From Neolewinella persica DSM 23188 (lineage in GTDB: Bacteria > Bacteroidota > Bacteroidia > Chitinophagales > Saprospiraceae), in contig NZ_KB890425.1 of the NCBI RefSeq assembly GCF_000373105.1, forward strand, positions 124,001 to 188,000: 64,000 nt of DNA, read 5' to 3'. The notes under the pieces were generated by a model. The model had not been told where the DNA came from, did not search any database, and saw nothing but the letters and a program-made list of their open reading frames with translations. Of this stretch, positions 10,421-19,243 are shown piece by piece. The translations under genes and the position numbers were made by a program. The first letter of the stretch is position 1. The number at the start of each line of letters is the position of its first letter.

Positions 10421-10513
10421 CAGTCAGGGAGTCAAACAGTCAAGTAGTCAAACAGACTTAAGTTTACCTGACTCTCTGACTGCTTGACTTTCTGACTCGT
10501 TGACTCCCTGACT
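10421..10513. repeat. Octamer tandem repeats arranged as an inverted pair after a stop codon
   Basis: The left arm repeats AGTCARNN with an 8-bp period (AGTCAGGG, AGTCAAAC, AGTCAAGT, AGTCAAAC). The right arm repeats TGACTNNN (TGACTCTC, TGACTGCT, TGACTTTC, TGACTCGT, TGACTCCC). The arms are complementary and could fold into a long imperfect hairpin. The element abuts the stop codon (10512-10514) of the DUF5916-type gene, so it would form its 3' end. Confidence 0.75.
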
Positions 10514-12719
10514 ATATATTCAGCCAATAAGTAGCCTTCGCCACCAACGACCGGTTCCGGGGTGTCCACCCCAGGGTGTCGTAATTGTCGGTATACACCA
10601 GAAAGAAATCCGACACCGGCGCAAAGCGCCATTGCAGGCGGGCGTTCAGGTTGAAGTTGTTGAACTGCTCGTTGTACTGCAGGAAAGTGGTCAGGAAAAC
10701 GGTTTTGCTGAAGGTCAGGTCGATGCGCGGGCCAATCAGGAAAAGTGCCGTGCTGGCGTAGGGCTCCGGTAGGTCGATGTACTGGAAATTGAAGCGCAGG
10801 TCAATACTGCCCAGTGGCTGATACCGGTAAACCAGCCCGCCGCCAAGGCCGTAGCTGTTGCCGTTAAAGAACTCTCCTGCTTCCAGCTCGAAACTGGAAC
10901 TGAACTTCTTGCGCCGGTCGCTCCGGTACTCTATGCCTGCCCGCCAGAAACCGTAGTCCTGGTTACCGGGGAGCGGGGTAGCATCGGTTCGCGTCGGATC
11001 AAAACCTTCGAAGAGATAGATGTTCTGAAAGCCGGTGCCAACGGTTAGCTGTTGGGTGTTGGTGTATTGCCATTCATACTGGAAGTCGTAGTTGTAGTCC
11101 GTAACACCTTCTCCCGGTTGGGTAAACGCCTGGACTTCGACGGATGGACCTTTCTGCACGACGTTAGGATTGTCCGGATAGTCGATGCGCTGTGCCTGTA
11201 TGTTGGAAGTGAAGAAACCCTTACGGGGCACAAAACCGACCTCAGCGTTGTATTCTTCCCCGACGTAGGAGTGGAAGTAGCCAATGTTCCAGTTCCGTTC
11301 CCGGTATTCCAGGTTAAGACCATGGACGTAGTCGTCACCATCTTCCCGATCGGAGAAGCTGCGGTGGAGGAAAGTCTTCCCGTTCCATTTGTTGTTTTTG
11401 GTGGCCAGGTTAAAATCGATCCCGGCAACGCGATTAAAGTTCAGGTTGGTTTCTGTGCTGTCCGTAAAATCTCCGAAATTCTGTTTGTTGACGAAGATGC
11501 CCCCCAGGGCCGAACGGTCACCAATTTTCCGCTGGCCTGCGGCGACTGTATAGTTATAACTCGGCAGCCCCTGTTCGAAATTCGCAGCCGTCTGCATGTT
11601 GAGTAATCCGATACGGTAATCATCGTTGAGCTTTCCGCTGAGGCGAGCACCGTAGAAAATGGGGTTTTGGATGGCCACCCCGGTCGTCGTATCCTGGGCA
11701 ACGCCGATCCGCCGGCTGAAGAAGGGGTTGGACCGCTCGAAGCCGAAGGAACTGAACAAGTCGGCATTTTCCAAGAAGAACTGCCGTCGTTCCGGAAAAA
11801 AAACCTCGAAGCGGGTGGTGTTGATGACCTGTTGGTCTACCTCCACCTGGCTGAAATCAGGGTTAATTGTGAGGTCCAGATTGAGGCCGGAACCGATCCC
11901 GATCTTGGCGTCTCCACCGATATTGCTGTTCCAGTCAGTGGTCGTCTCCGCTTCGTAATCTTTAATTGCGCCGCCGCCGATGTAGGGGATGAGGGTTACG
12001 TTGCCGCCCTGCGCCTGCGGCGCACCACCAATGAAGTCGATTTTACCCATGTACGCCAAACTCATGATGGTCTGGTTTTGCGGGATGCGGTGCCAGGTAG
12101 AACGGGTATTGGCCTGCGTATCGAAACGGTAAGAATTGAAGTACCACTGCGGGTCGCCATCGGGGAAACGGAGGCTGGCGAAGGGAATGACCATTTCCAG
12201 CGACCAGTATCCGTCCCCGATATAACTCTCCCCTCGCCACTTGTTGTCCCATTCTTCCCGAAAATCATCGCCGTTTTCTCCGCCGTTATAGATCAGGGCT
12301 TCCCGGGTTACACCATAGGGGTTCATGCCAAAGACTATGGCGTTGGTCTTATCCTTAAAGGGGTTGAAGAGAAAGGTAATATTGTCGTTACCTCCGGCGC
12401 GATAATCCCGACGTAAACTTGGAATGACGAAGTCAGAGCCACTACCATAGCATATTGCAGCAACGTAAAGGTTTTTATCGTCGAAGCCAAAAAATATCTC
12501 CGTCTGGTCCTTAACCCGGGTGGTGTCTGAAGGGAAAGTCTCCCAAAAATTGGTGGCAGGAACGCTTTGTCGCCATTCGGGCTCATCAAGTTTTCCGTCC
12601 AACGTGATACCGTTGGGCAGTAGCACGGCCGTTGCTGAAGGCTGGTCATCTGCAGTCAAAGGGTTAAACTGGGCAGTAAGCAGCAATGGCAGCAGGGTAA
12701 AAATCAGTACTAGTCTCAC
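10512..12719 (-). CDS. DUF5916-type outer-membrane protein with N-terminal CBM9-like domain
   Basis: The N-terminal about 200 residues resemble a family 9 carbohydrate-binding fold (ITLDGKLDEPEWRQ...FFGFDDKNLYVAAIC). The rest is rich in alternating beta strands (VFFPERRQFFLENADLF, then a barrel ending in NARLQWRFAPVSDFFLVYTDN). This matches the DUF5916 family of Bacteroidota, predicted outer-membrane barrels of unknown role. I prefer the GTG start at 12719 (735 residues, signal peptide VRLVLIFTLLPLLLTAQ). A good -7 box (TAACTTTG, minus strand, 12787-12794) would place the transcript start at or beyond the upstream ATG at 12782. If that promoter is wrong, the protein is 756 residues from 12782. 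Confidence 0.85.
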   Translation of the reverse strand: MRLVLIFTLLPLLLTAQFNPLTADDQPSATAVLLPNGITLDGKLDEPEWRQSVPATNFWETFPSDTTRVKDQTEIFFGFDDKNLYVAAICYGSGSDFVIPSLRRDYRAGGNDNITFLFNPFKDKTNAIVFGMNPYGVTREALIYNGGENGDDFREEWDNKWRGESYIGDGYWSLEMVIPFASLRFPDGDPQWYFNSYRFDTQANTRSTWHRIPQNQTIMSLAYMGKIDFIGGAPQAQGGNVTLIPYIGGGAIKDYEAETTTDWNSNIGGDAKIGIGSGLNLDLTINPDFSQVEVDQQVINTTRFEVFFPERRQFFLENADLFSSFGFERSNPFFSRRIGVAQDTTTGVAIQNPIFYGARLSGKLNDDYRIGLLNMQTAANFEQGLPSYNYTVAAGQRKIGDRSALGGIFVNKQNFGDFTDSTETNLNFNRVAGIDFNLATKNNKWNGKTFLHRSFSDREDGDDYVHGLNLEYRERNWNIGYFHSYVGEEYNAEVGFVPRKGFFTSNIQAQRIDYPDNPNVVQKGPSVEVQAFTQPGEGVTDYNYDFQYEWQYTNTQQLTVGTGFQNIYLFEGFDPTRTDATPLPGNQDYGFWRAGIEYRSDRRKKFSSSFELEAGEFFNGNSYGLGGGLVYRYQPLGSIDLRFNFQYIDLPEPYASTALFLIGPRIDLTFSKTVFLTTFLQYNEQFNNFNLNARLQWRFAPVSDFFLVYTDNYDTLGWTPRNRSLVAKATYWLNI

Positions 12720-12786
12720 GTTGGGTATTCTTGGTCGGAGCGAAGGAAGAAAGGCAAAGGTGCTTGCTATCTGTTCTAACAAGCGC

Positions 12787-12794
12787 CAAAGTTA
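12787..12794 (-). promoter_or_regulatory. Probable -7 promoter box for the DUF5916-type gene
   Basis: TAACTTTG on the minus strand fits the Bacteroidota -7 consensus TAnnTTTG. No convincing -33 TTTG is seen at the usual spacing. Confidence 0.4.
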
Positions 12795-12831
12795 GAATTT
12801 GTTGTGAAGTCGCTATCAGGTCAGGTTGTTA

Positions 12832-12877
12832 ACGCAAAGTAAAAGCGCCGCTTCCCCGGAAAGGGAAAGCGGCGCTG
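12832..12877 (-). terminator. Rho-independent terminator downstream of the epimerase gene
   Basis: Arms AGCGCCGCTTCCC (12844-12856) and GGGAAAGCGGCGCT (12863-12876) pair with one bulge. On the minus strand the stem is followed by TTTTACTTT. It lies about 170 bp after the epimerase stop. Confidence 0.7.
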
Positions 12878-13047
12878 AATTTACATACTGTTCTTGGGAT
12901 TAAATGGGAACTATTATTTCTAAACTAAAAAATCGTGGGATTAAGATCGTTGTTCATAGCGTATTTCAGAATGTTTTCGGTTATCTGTTTTACGCTGAAT
13001 TCGGTCTTTGGACGGAAGTATTATTAAAGGTCACTCTATTGTTACTG

Positions 13048-13884
13048 TTAAGAAACTATTAAACTCGTTTCAAGGTCGTCCCAGGTGGGTTGCCATCCCC
13101 GGTTTCGAAGTGCTGTGCTGTCGATCAGCTTACCACCTTCTCCGCCGGGAAGTGCGCCGGCTACGGTCAGTCCGATCGCATTGGCCGCATCGGTATAAAA
13201 AGCTCCCTTAGACGGGTGGGCTGCAGCACAAACATTATAGGTTGTTGAACCGGAATTGGTGTCCAGGCATAAATGAATGGCGGCAATCACGTCGTTTCGG
13301 TGGACCAGATTTACCGGTGCGCCGGCATCTGGGATGGGGCGGTCTTTCCCACCGTAGAAACGCCCGGGGTGGCGATCTGCGGCGACCAGGCCAGCCAGGC
13401 GGAGGACCGTCACCGGACAGCCCGTTGTAGCTAACCATTCCTCAGCTGCCAGCACAGCGTGAGCGGAGTGCGTCGCTGGTCGGGGAAGGGTCGATTCGGT
13501 CAATAGCCCTTCAGCGTTTCCATAAACGCTGGTGCTACTGGTGAAAATCACGGAGGGGGCATCAGAAGTATTCAACCAGTTGGCCAAAGGAGCAAAGCAC
13601 TTCAGGTAGTTTTCGGTGGTCGCCTCGCCAAAGGCCCGGCCCCGTGGCGGTAAGGTGATGATGAGTACATCACATGCGTCCATGAATTTCGGAGGCAGCG
13701 TCTGTGGCAAATCTATGGCAAAGGCCTGTCCTCCCACCGCCTTGATTTTCGAAAGAACCTCCGGCTTCCGCGAACTTCCCCGGACCCGATGACCGGCGTC
13801 AATTAACGACTGAAGTAAAGGCATCCCCAACCAGCCGCAGCCAAGTATAGAAATGGTGAGTGGGGTAAAGACAGTAGCAGACAT
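13048..13884 (-). CDS. NAD(P)-dependent epimerase/SDR-family oxidoreductase (YeeZ-like)
   Basis: A 278-residue cytosolic protein with an N-terminal Rossmann fold. The dinucleotide motif is GCGWLGMPL near residue 15, followed by GHRVRGSSRKPE. TSSTSVYGNAEG resembles the extended-SDR Ser/Tyr active-site region, and TVLRLAGLVAADRHPG and VNLVHRNDVIAAI are typical of extended SDR enzymes. Length and motifs match the YeeZ-like group, whose substrate is poorly known. The gene stands alone, divergent from the RNA/secA region. Confidence 0.85.
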   Translation of the reverse strand: MSATVFTPLTISILGCGWLGMPLLQSLIDAGHRVRGSSRKPEVLSKIKAVGGQAFAIDLPQTLPPKFMDACDVLIITLPPRGRAFGEATTENYLKCFAPLANWLNTSDAPSVIFTSSTSVYGNAEGLLTESTLPRPATHSAHAVLAAEEWLATTGCPVTVLRLAGLVAADRHPGRFYGGKDRPIPDAGAPVNLVHRNDVIAAIHLCLDTNSGSTTYNVCAAAHPSKGAFYTDAANAIGLTVAGALPGGEGGKLIDSTALRNRGWQPTWDDLETSLIVS

Positions 13885-13945
13885 AGTTTAATTTAAACGC
13901 AAAATAATTACAAAAAGCAGATTAAGACAAATAATTATCAAATAA

Positions 13946-13977
13946 TTTGTATTAAATATTGCTTTTGCCTATCTTTG
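13946..13977 (+). promoter_or_regulatory. Bacteroidota-type promoter of the candidate ncRNA
   Basis: TTTG (13946-13949) and TATCTTTG (13970-13977) are separated by 20 bp, matching the primary sigma consensus TTTG-N17-23-TAnnTTTG. Transcription should start near 13983. No ORF begins downstream before the terminator at 14141-14175. Confidence 0.7.
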
Positions 13978-13982
13978 TGTAG

Positions 13983-14175
13983 CAAGTTGTGGGAAGAAAT
14001 GGTCTCATTTACTGCCTGAAAATAAGTGTTTGATTTGTGCTGGATGCCGGGTGTCGTAGCCCTTGCAACAGGCCTGTGCTTTGTCAGTAAGTGGCAAACT
14101 AAATCTGAAAGAATTAAGTGTTTTGAGTGAGTTTTAGTCCGGGCGGAGGAGCCAGACCCGCTTCTCCGCCCTTTT
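13983..14175 (+). ncRNA. Candidate structured non-coding RNA of about 190 nt (6S-like?)
   Basis: A promoter at 13946-13977 and an intrinsic terminator at 14141-14175 bracket about 190 nt without a plausible ORF. Long-range pairing is visible. CATTTACTG (14006-14014) pairs with CAGTAAGTG (14085-14093), and the adjacent CCTG (14015-14018) pairs with CAGG (14069-14072) across a bulge. The size and the large interrupted helix would fit 6S RNA, but I cannot confirm a family match. A long 5' leader of secA is the alternative, though the terminator and a second promoter at 14292 argue against it. Confidence 0.5.
14141..14175 (+). terminator. Intrinsic terminator of the candidate ncRNA
   Basis: GGGCGGAG (14141-14148) pairs with CTCCGCCC (14164-14171), followed by TTTT. 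Confidence 0.75.
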
Positions 14176-14291
14176 CGCCAATCCAGCCTTCTCTCAACCG
14201 TACGATGTGTCAGGCGTTTTCATGATTACGTGACAATATGTCGGTCCAAATGCTTTGGCCCGTTATTCGCGCCACGCATTCTTATGCTACG

Positions 14292-14299
14292 TATCTTTG
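14292..14299 (+). promoter_or_regulatory. Probable -7 box of secA
   Basis: TATCTTTG is followed by GCAG and gives a leader of about 120 nt before the secA ATG at 14428. A matching -33 element is not clear. Confidence 0.5.
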
Positions 14300-14361
14300 C
14301 AGCCCATAAGCTGTATAGATACGGAGTTTTTGGCCTGAGACCTTGCCAGCGAGAATAGTTC

Positions 14362-14404
14362 TTGCACCCCTTTAGGGTTTTTTGGCGAGGACGCAGGTGC
14401 AAAG
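14362..14404 (+). promoter_or_regulatory. Hairpin in the secA leader built on dispersed-repeat copy R4
   Basis: GGCGAGGACGCAGGTGCAAA (14384-14403) is a copy of the dispersed repeat. Its GGTGCAA (14396-14402) is complementary to TTGCACC (14362-14368) upstream, so the leader could fold just before the start codon. Confidence 0.45.
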
Positions 14405-14427
14405 TAATCGTTTTAAAGAAGCCATTT

Positions 14428-17400
14428 ATGTTTAAGAAAGTCCTCGGTAAATTATTCGGTTCCAAGCAGGACCGCGACGTCGCCACCTACCAGCCTGTTG
14501 TAGATGAAATTAATGTTGTTTTCGAAGGGCTCTCTTCGCTTACCAATGATGAACTCCGTAATCGGACCCACGATCTTCGTGCACGCATCAATGAACATCT
14601 CTCGGCCATCGATGAGCAAATTACCCAATTAAACGCCGCAGCCGAGGCGGAGGATAATTTTCGGGAAAAGGATGCTATATATAAGGAAGTCGATCAGCTG
14701 AAAGAACAGCGCGATAAAGAACTGGAGGTAGTACTCAAAGAAATTCTACCGGAAGCCTTTGCTACCGTTAAAGAAGCCGCCCGCCGTTTTAGTCAGGGAG
14801 AACTCCGTGTTACGGCTACTGATGCTGATCGGGACCTGGCCGCCAACCCCAAGAAAGACCACATCACGATTGAGGGAGATGAAGCCATTTACAGCAACGT
14901 CTACACCGCCGCTGGTGGGGAAATTGAATGGAAAATGGTGCACTACGATGTGCAGCTCATCGGTGGAATCGCTCTGCACGAAGGCAAGATCGCAGAGATG
15001 CAGACGGGAGAAGGTAAAACCCTCGTGGCAACCCTGCCAGCTTACCTTAACGGACTCAGTGGTCAGGGCGTAAACGTCATCACCGTAAACGATTACCTCG
15101 CCCGACGGGATGCCGAGTGGATCGGCCCGCTGATGGAGTTCCTCCAACTCAGCATCAGCTGTATCGATTACTATAAACCTCACAGCCCGGATCGTCGCAA
15201 GGCTTATCAGTGCGACATTACCTACGGCACTAATAACGAATTTGGCTTCGACTACCTGCGTGACAATATGGTCCGCTCGCAGGACGATAAGGTGCAGGGA
15301 AAGCACCACTACGCTATGATCGATGAGGTCGACTCCGTGCTGATTGACGATGCCCGGACCCCCCTCATCATCTCTGGTCCCGTTACCGGCAACGCCGATG
15401 ATAAAGACTATGAAGAGCTAAAACCTAACATCGAAGCTCTGGTCGACGCTCAGAAGAAGATTGCGCACAAGTACCTCACGGAAGCCAAGAAGCTTTTCAA
15501 GGAAGGGTACATTGGCGTAGAAGATGGCGAAGCCGGTCTGGCGCTGCTGCGCGCGCACCGTGCCCTGCCCAAAAGCCGCCCGTTGATCAAATTTCTCTCC
15601 GAGGAAGGTGTGAAGGTATTGCTGCAAAAGTCGGACAACACTTACATGGCCGAGAACAATAAACGGATGGGCGAAGTCGACGCCGAAATTCTGTTCTCTA
15701 TTGATGAGAAAAACCGGCAGGTAGACCTCACTGAAAAAGGCGTTGCCTTCCTCTCCAAGTACAACGAAGATCCGCAGTTCTTCATCATGAATGACCTGGC
15801 CGATGATATGGCCGAGGTAGATAAACGAACCGACATCTCCGAGGAAGACAAAGTACTGGCGAAGAATAAGATATCTCAGGACTTTAGCGTGAAATCAAAG
15901 CGTCTTCACGCCATCCACCAGCTGCTGAAAGCTTACACCCTCTTTGAGCGGGAGAGTGAGTACGTAGTTATGGAAGGCCAAGTGAAAATTGTAGACGAGC
16001 AGACCGGCCGTATGATGGAAGGTCGTCGCTATTCCGACGGTCTTCACCAGGCACTGGAAGCCAAGGAAAATGTGAAGGTGGGTGAGATTACCCAGACCTA
16101 CGCTACCGTTACACTCCAGAACTACTTCCGGATGTACCACAAGCTTGCGGGTATGACCGGTACGGCCGAAACGGAGGCTGGGGAATTCTGGGACATCTAC
16201 AAACTGGACGTGGTGGTCATCCCGACCAACCGTCCGATTCAGCGCGATGACCGCAATGACCTGATCTACAAAACCGAACGGGAAAAGTACAACGCCGTGA
16301 TTAACGACGTACAGGAAATGACCGAAGCTGGACGTCCCGTCCTGGTGGGTACCACTACGGTAGAGATCAGCGAAAAACTGAGCCGCCTGCTGCAGGCCCG
16401 TGGCGTCGATCACAACGTACTTAACGCCAAACAACACCAGCGGGAAGCGGACATTGTTGCCGAAGCCGGTCGGCCAGGAAAAGTGACCATTGCCACCAAC
16501 ATGGCCGGTCGTGGTACGGACATTAAGATCAACGATGCGGTGAAAGCTGCCGGCGGTCTCGCCATTGTTGGTACCGAACGACACGATAGCCGGCGGGTAG
16601 ACCGACAGCTACGTGGTCGTGCTGGTCGCCAGGGAGATCCGGGCTCCAGCCAGTTCTACGTTAGCCTCGAAGACAAACTGATGCGGTACTTCCAGAGTGA
16701 ACGGATTGCCAAATGGATGGACCGTGCCGGCCACCAGGAGGGAGACGTTATTCAGGCAGGCATCGTGACCAAGTCGATAGAAAACGCCCAGAAGAAGGTC
16801 GAAGAAAACAGCTTCGGAACGCGTAAGCGCCTGCTCGAATATGATGACGTAATGAACATCCAGCGGGAAGCGATCTACCGTAAGCGGAACAATGCCCTTA
16901 GCGGACAGCGCCTGAACCTAGACTTGAATACGATGTTTGAAGGCTTATTGGACGACATCGTCTTTGTGAATAAGCAGAAGAACGATTACGACAGCTTCCG
17001 ATTTGACGTTCAGCGCTACCTCGGTTTCGATACCGCTATCCAGGCACCGGATTTCAATGAAAACAAAGATATAAACGCACTGGCTGACCGGCTACTGGAG
17101 GAATTCCAGGGTTTTTATCAACGTAAAATGCTGTTGCTTGTTGATCGGGTAATGCCGACCATCCGTCGGGTGCAGGAAGAACAACCAGGGCGCTACAAAC
17201 GAATCATCGTGCCGTTTACTGACGGCAGTACCCACCCGTTGAGCATCACAGCTGATATTGAGAAAGCACTGGAATCAAATGGTCGTAGTATCATCTCCGA
17301 TATCGAGCAGACGGTAACCCTTGCCATCATTGATGAGCACTGGAAGGAGCATCTCCGCTCAATGGATGAACTGAAAACGTCTACTGCAATGGCTTCCTTC

Positions 17401-17742
17401 GAACAGAAGGATCCACTGGTGGTCTATAAAATGGAGGCTTACAAGCTTTTTGAAGGATTGGTACGGCTAATCAACGAAAAGACTACTGCCTACCTCGCCA
17501 AGGGTGACCTGGTGCTTCAGGCCCCCGAAGATGTTCAGGAGGCCCGCGCTCCTCGCCGGGTGGAAACGCAGAAAACGATAACCAACCGCAGCCAGGAAGA
17601 ACAGGCGGCACGTCGGGCAGGCGAAGGCGTAAGCAAGAAACAAAAGGTGGAGACTTTCCAACGTGAAGGAAGTAAGACCAAGCGGAATGATCCCTGCCCT
17701 TGTGGTAGTGGCAAAAAATTCAAGCATTGTCACGGAAAATAG
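14428..17742 (+). CDS. secA: Preprotein translocase ATPase SecA
   Basis: SecA drives export of unfolded proteins through SecYEG using ATP. The preferred start, ATG 14428 (MFKKVLGKLFGSKQDRD), gives 1,104 residues; a longer frame starts at 14362. Walker A GEGKT lies near residue 193, and the DEAD-type box (DEVDSVLIDDART) near 298. The helicase-like NBD2 signature (TNMAGRGTDIKI and GRAGRQGDPGSSQFY) follows. The C-terminus is the zinc-binding SEC-C motif (CPCGSGKKFKHCH). The length exceeds E. coli SecA (about 900), as is usual for Bacteroidota. The gene is preceded by a candidate ncRNA and a leader hairpin. Confidence 0.98.
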   Translation: MFKKVLGKLFGSKQDRDVATYQPVVDEINVVFEGLSSLTNDELRNRTHDLRARINEHLSAIDEQITQLNAAAEAEDNFREKDAIYKEVDQLKEQRDKELEVVLKEILPEAFATVKEAARRFSQGELRVTATDADRDLAANPKKDHITIEGDEAIYSNVYTAAGGEIEWKMVHYDVQLIGGIALHEGKIAEMQTGEGKTLVATLPAYLNGLSGQGVNVITVNDYLARRDAEWIGPLMEFLQLSISCIDYYKPHSPDRRKAYQCDITYGTNNEFGFDYLRDNMVRSQDDKVQGKHHYAMIDEVDSVLIDDARTPLIISGPVTGNADDKDYEELKPNIEALVDAQKKIAHKYLTEAKKLFKEGYIGVEDGEAGLALLRAHRALPKSRPLIKFLSEEGVKVLLQKSDNTYMAENNKRMGEVDAEILFSIDEKNRQVDLTEKGVAFLSKYNEDPQFFIMNDLADDMAEVDKRTDISEEDKVLAKNKISQDFSVKSKRLHAIHQLLKAYTLFERESEYVVMEGQVKIVDEQTGRMMEGRRYSDGLHQALEAKENVKVGEITQTYATVTLQNYFRMYHKLAGMTGTAETEAGEFWDIYKLDVVVIPTNRPIQRDDRNDLIYKTEREKYNAVINDVQEMTEAGRPVLVGTTTVEISEKLSRLLQARGVDHNVLNAKQHQREADIVAEAGRPGKVTIATNMAGRGTDIKINDAVKAAGGLAIVGTERHDSRRVDRQLRGRAGRQGDPGSSQFYVSLEDKLMRYFQSERIAKWMDRAGHQEGDVIQAGIVTKSIENAQKKVEENSFGTRKRLLEYDDVMNIQREAIYRKRNNALSGQRLNLDLNTMFEGLLDDIVFVNKQKNDYDSFRFDVQRYLGFDTAIQAPDFNENKDINALADRLLEEFQGFYQRKMLLLVDRVMPTIRRVQEEQPGRYKRIIVPFTDGSTHPLSITADIEKALESNGRSIISDIEQTVTLAIIDEHWKEHLRSMDELKTSTAMASFEQKDPLVVYKMEAYKLFEGLVRLINEKTTAYLAKGDLVLQAPEDVQEARAPRRVETQKTITNRSQEEQAARRAGEGVSKKQKVETFQREGSKTKRNDPCPCGSGKKFKHCHGK

Positions 17743-17790
17743 CCGGGTAATGTTATGGTTGGTCTCAATCCATACGCTTTATGCTTAAAA

Positions 17791-17856
17791 GGGGGGTTAA
17801 GCCTGCGGGGTGCTGTATATTGCGGCGCGGCGTGGGATTAATCCCCCAGTTTTGTT
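17791..17856 (+). terminator. Possible secA terminator
   Basis: GGGGGGTTAA (17791-17800) can pair with TTAATCCCCC (17838-17847) with one G-T wobble, followed by AGTTTTGTT. The loop is long and may hold a secondary GC-rich hairpin. Confidence 0.4.
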
Positions 17857-17980
17857 CCTCCATGTCGTTTTTTTTTGCTGTACATAGGTTTGCTTTTTAA
17901 GTTATTTAGATAAATCTCCTGATAACGACCTAACTGATTGTCTTTCTTTCGGAACACCGCTGGATGTTAAGTATTTCCAT

Positions 17981-18616
17981 TTGAACAAACTTATTGACCA
18001 CACTTATTTGTCCCCAGATTGTACGGGGACGATAGTTGACCGTTTATGCGAAGAGGCTGTTGCTAATGCATTTTATGCAGTATGCGTACCTCCCTTCTTT
18101 GTAGGCCGCGCGGCCAAAAACCTGGCCGGAACACCAGTCAAGTTGGCTACGGTAGTTGCCTTTCCATACGGCTATGCGGAAACGGCCGTAAAGGTCCAGG
18201 AAATTCGTCGGGCAATGGACGAGGGCGCCGATGAACTTGACATCGTCATTAATCTTTCGGCGTTAAAATCAGGAGATTGGCCCTACGTTATTTCCGATTT
18301 AACCACAGTAGCTACCACCGTTCGCCTACGGGGGAAGGTCAGTAAGATCATTATTGAGATTACCGAACTTACCGAGGCGGAGAAAAAACAGGTGGTTGAC
18401 ATCTGCAATGAAATCAAGCCGAACTTTGTCAAAACCTCTACGGGGACAAAGGGAGGTGCCACGGTAGACGATGTTAGGTATTTACGCGCTAACTTGCACC
18501 CCGATATAAAGATCAAGGCCAGCGGCGGCATTCGCAACAAGAAAAGTTTCGAGGCGTTGGTAGAAGCAGGGGCTGATCGGATAGGAACTTCTTCCGGTTT
18601 AGCCATTACCAAGTAA
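17981..18616 (+). CDS. deoC: Deoxyribose-phosphate aldolase
   Basis: DeoC interconverts 2-deoxyribose-5-phosphate with glyceraldehyde-3-phosphate and acetaldehyde in deoxynucleoside catabolism. The 211 residues match the family along the full length: IDHTYLSPD at the N-terminus, VVAFPYGYAETAVKVQE, DELDIVINLSALKSGD, the Schiff-base lysine in FVKTSTG, and IKASGGIRNKKSFEALVEAGADRIGTSSG. The start is a TTG at 17981; no in-frame ATG precedes the conserved IDHT block. A short SPOR-domain gene follows after 12 bp and is probably co-transcribed. Confidence 0.95.
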   Translation: MNKLIDHTYLSPDCTGTIVDRLCEEAVANAFYAVCVPPFFVGRAAKNLAGTPVKLATVVAFPYGYAETAVKVQEIRRAMDEGADELDIVINLSALKSGDWPYVISDLTTVATTVRLRGKVSKIIIEITELTEAEKKQVVDICNEIKPNFVKTSTGTKGGATVDDVRYLRANLHPDIKIKASGGIRNKKSFEALVEAGADRIGTSSGLAITK

Positions 18617-18628
18617 AACCATTTTGTT

Positions 18629-19036
18629 ATGCAGCGTTTTTTCGCCTCCTTAACGTTTCTTATCCTACTGATCGGAAGTAGCCACCTGACGGCACAGTCA
18701 GCAGTAGCCATCAATACAGAAACGGGAATTGATGCATTAATGGAACTGTTCCAAACGGAGAATGAGGCAGAAAATAAAGTAGATGGCTGGCGCGTACAGA
18801 TCCTGGCAACTACGGACCGTAATCGATTGGAAACTGTGGAAAGTGCGTTTAAAGTCAATTATCCAAGTGTTCCCGTTGACTGGGTCCACACCAAGCCCTA
18901 CTATAAGCTTCGGGCCGGAGCCTTCCAGACCAAGCAGGAAGCTGAACGACTGAAGCATACCCTGGAACGGCAATTCGAAGGCGTTTACCTCGTTAAGGAT
19001 AAAGTTAGCGAGAACGAACTGCTCCGGATGTATTAG
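18629..19036 (+). CDS. Secreted SPOR-domain protein
   Basis: 135 residues with a signal peptide (MQRFFASLTFLILLIGSSHLTAQ) and a C-terminal SPOR domain (WRVQILATTDRNRLE...YKLRAGAFQTKQEAERLKHTLERQF). SPOR domains bind denuded peptidoglycan glycan strands at division or growth sites. Lying upstream of rodA, it may act in cell-wall remodelling, though this is inferred from the domain and neighbour only. Confidence 0.85.
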   Translation: MQRFFASLTFLILLIGSSHLTAQSAVAINTETGIDALMELFQTENEAENKVDGWRVQILATTDRNRLETVESAFKVNYPSVPVDWVHTKPYYKLRAGAFQTKQEAERLKHTLERQFEGVYLVKDKVSENELLRMY

Positions 19037-19243
19037 AAGCAATGTTCGGGAACGCCTGCTGGCTTCAGCGTTGACAATAAAAAGCGTAACCCTTCTGGCT
19101 CCAACCCCTCCTTGTAGGATCGGAGCTTATGAAAACACGTGCGTTTTCGGTCTAACCATCCAGTGACCATAAGTATTAGCACCAGTAGTCCGCCATCGGC
19201 AGGCGAAAAGCATCACCCGTAACTCAGCAACCCGTAATTTCGG

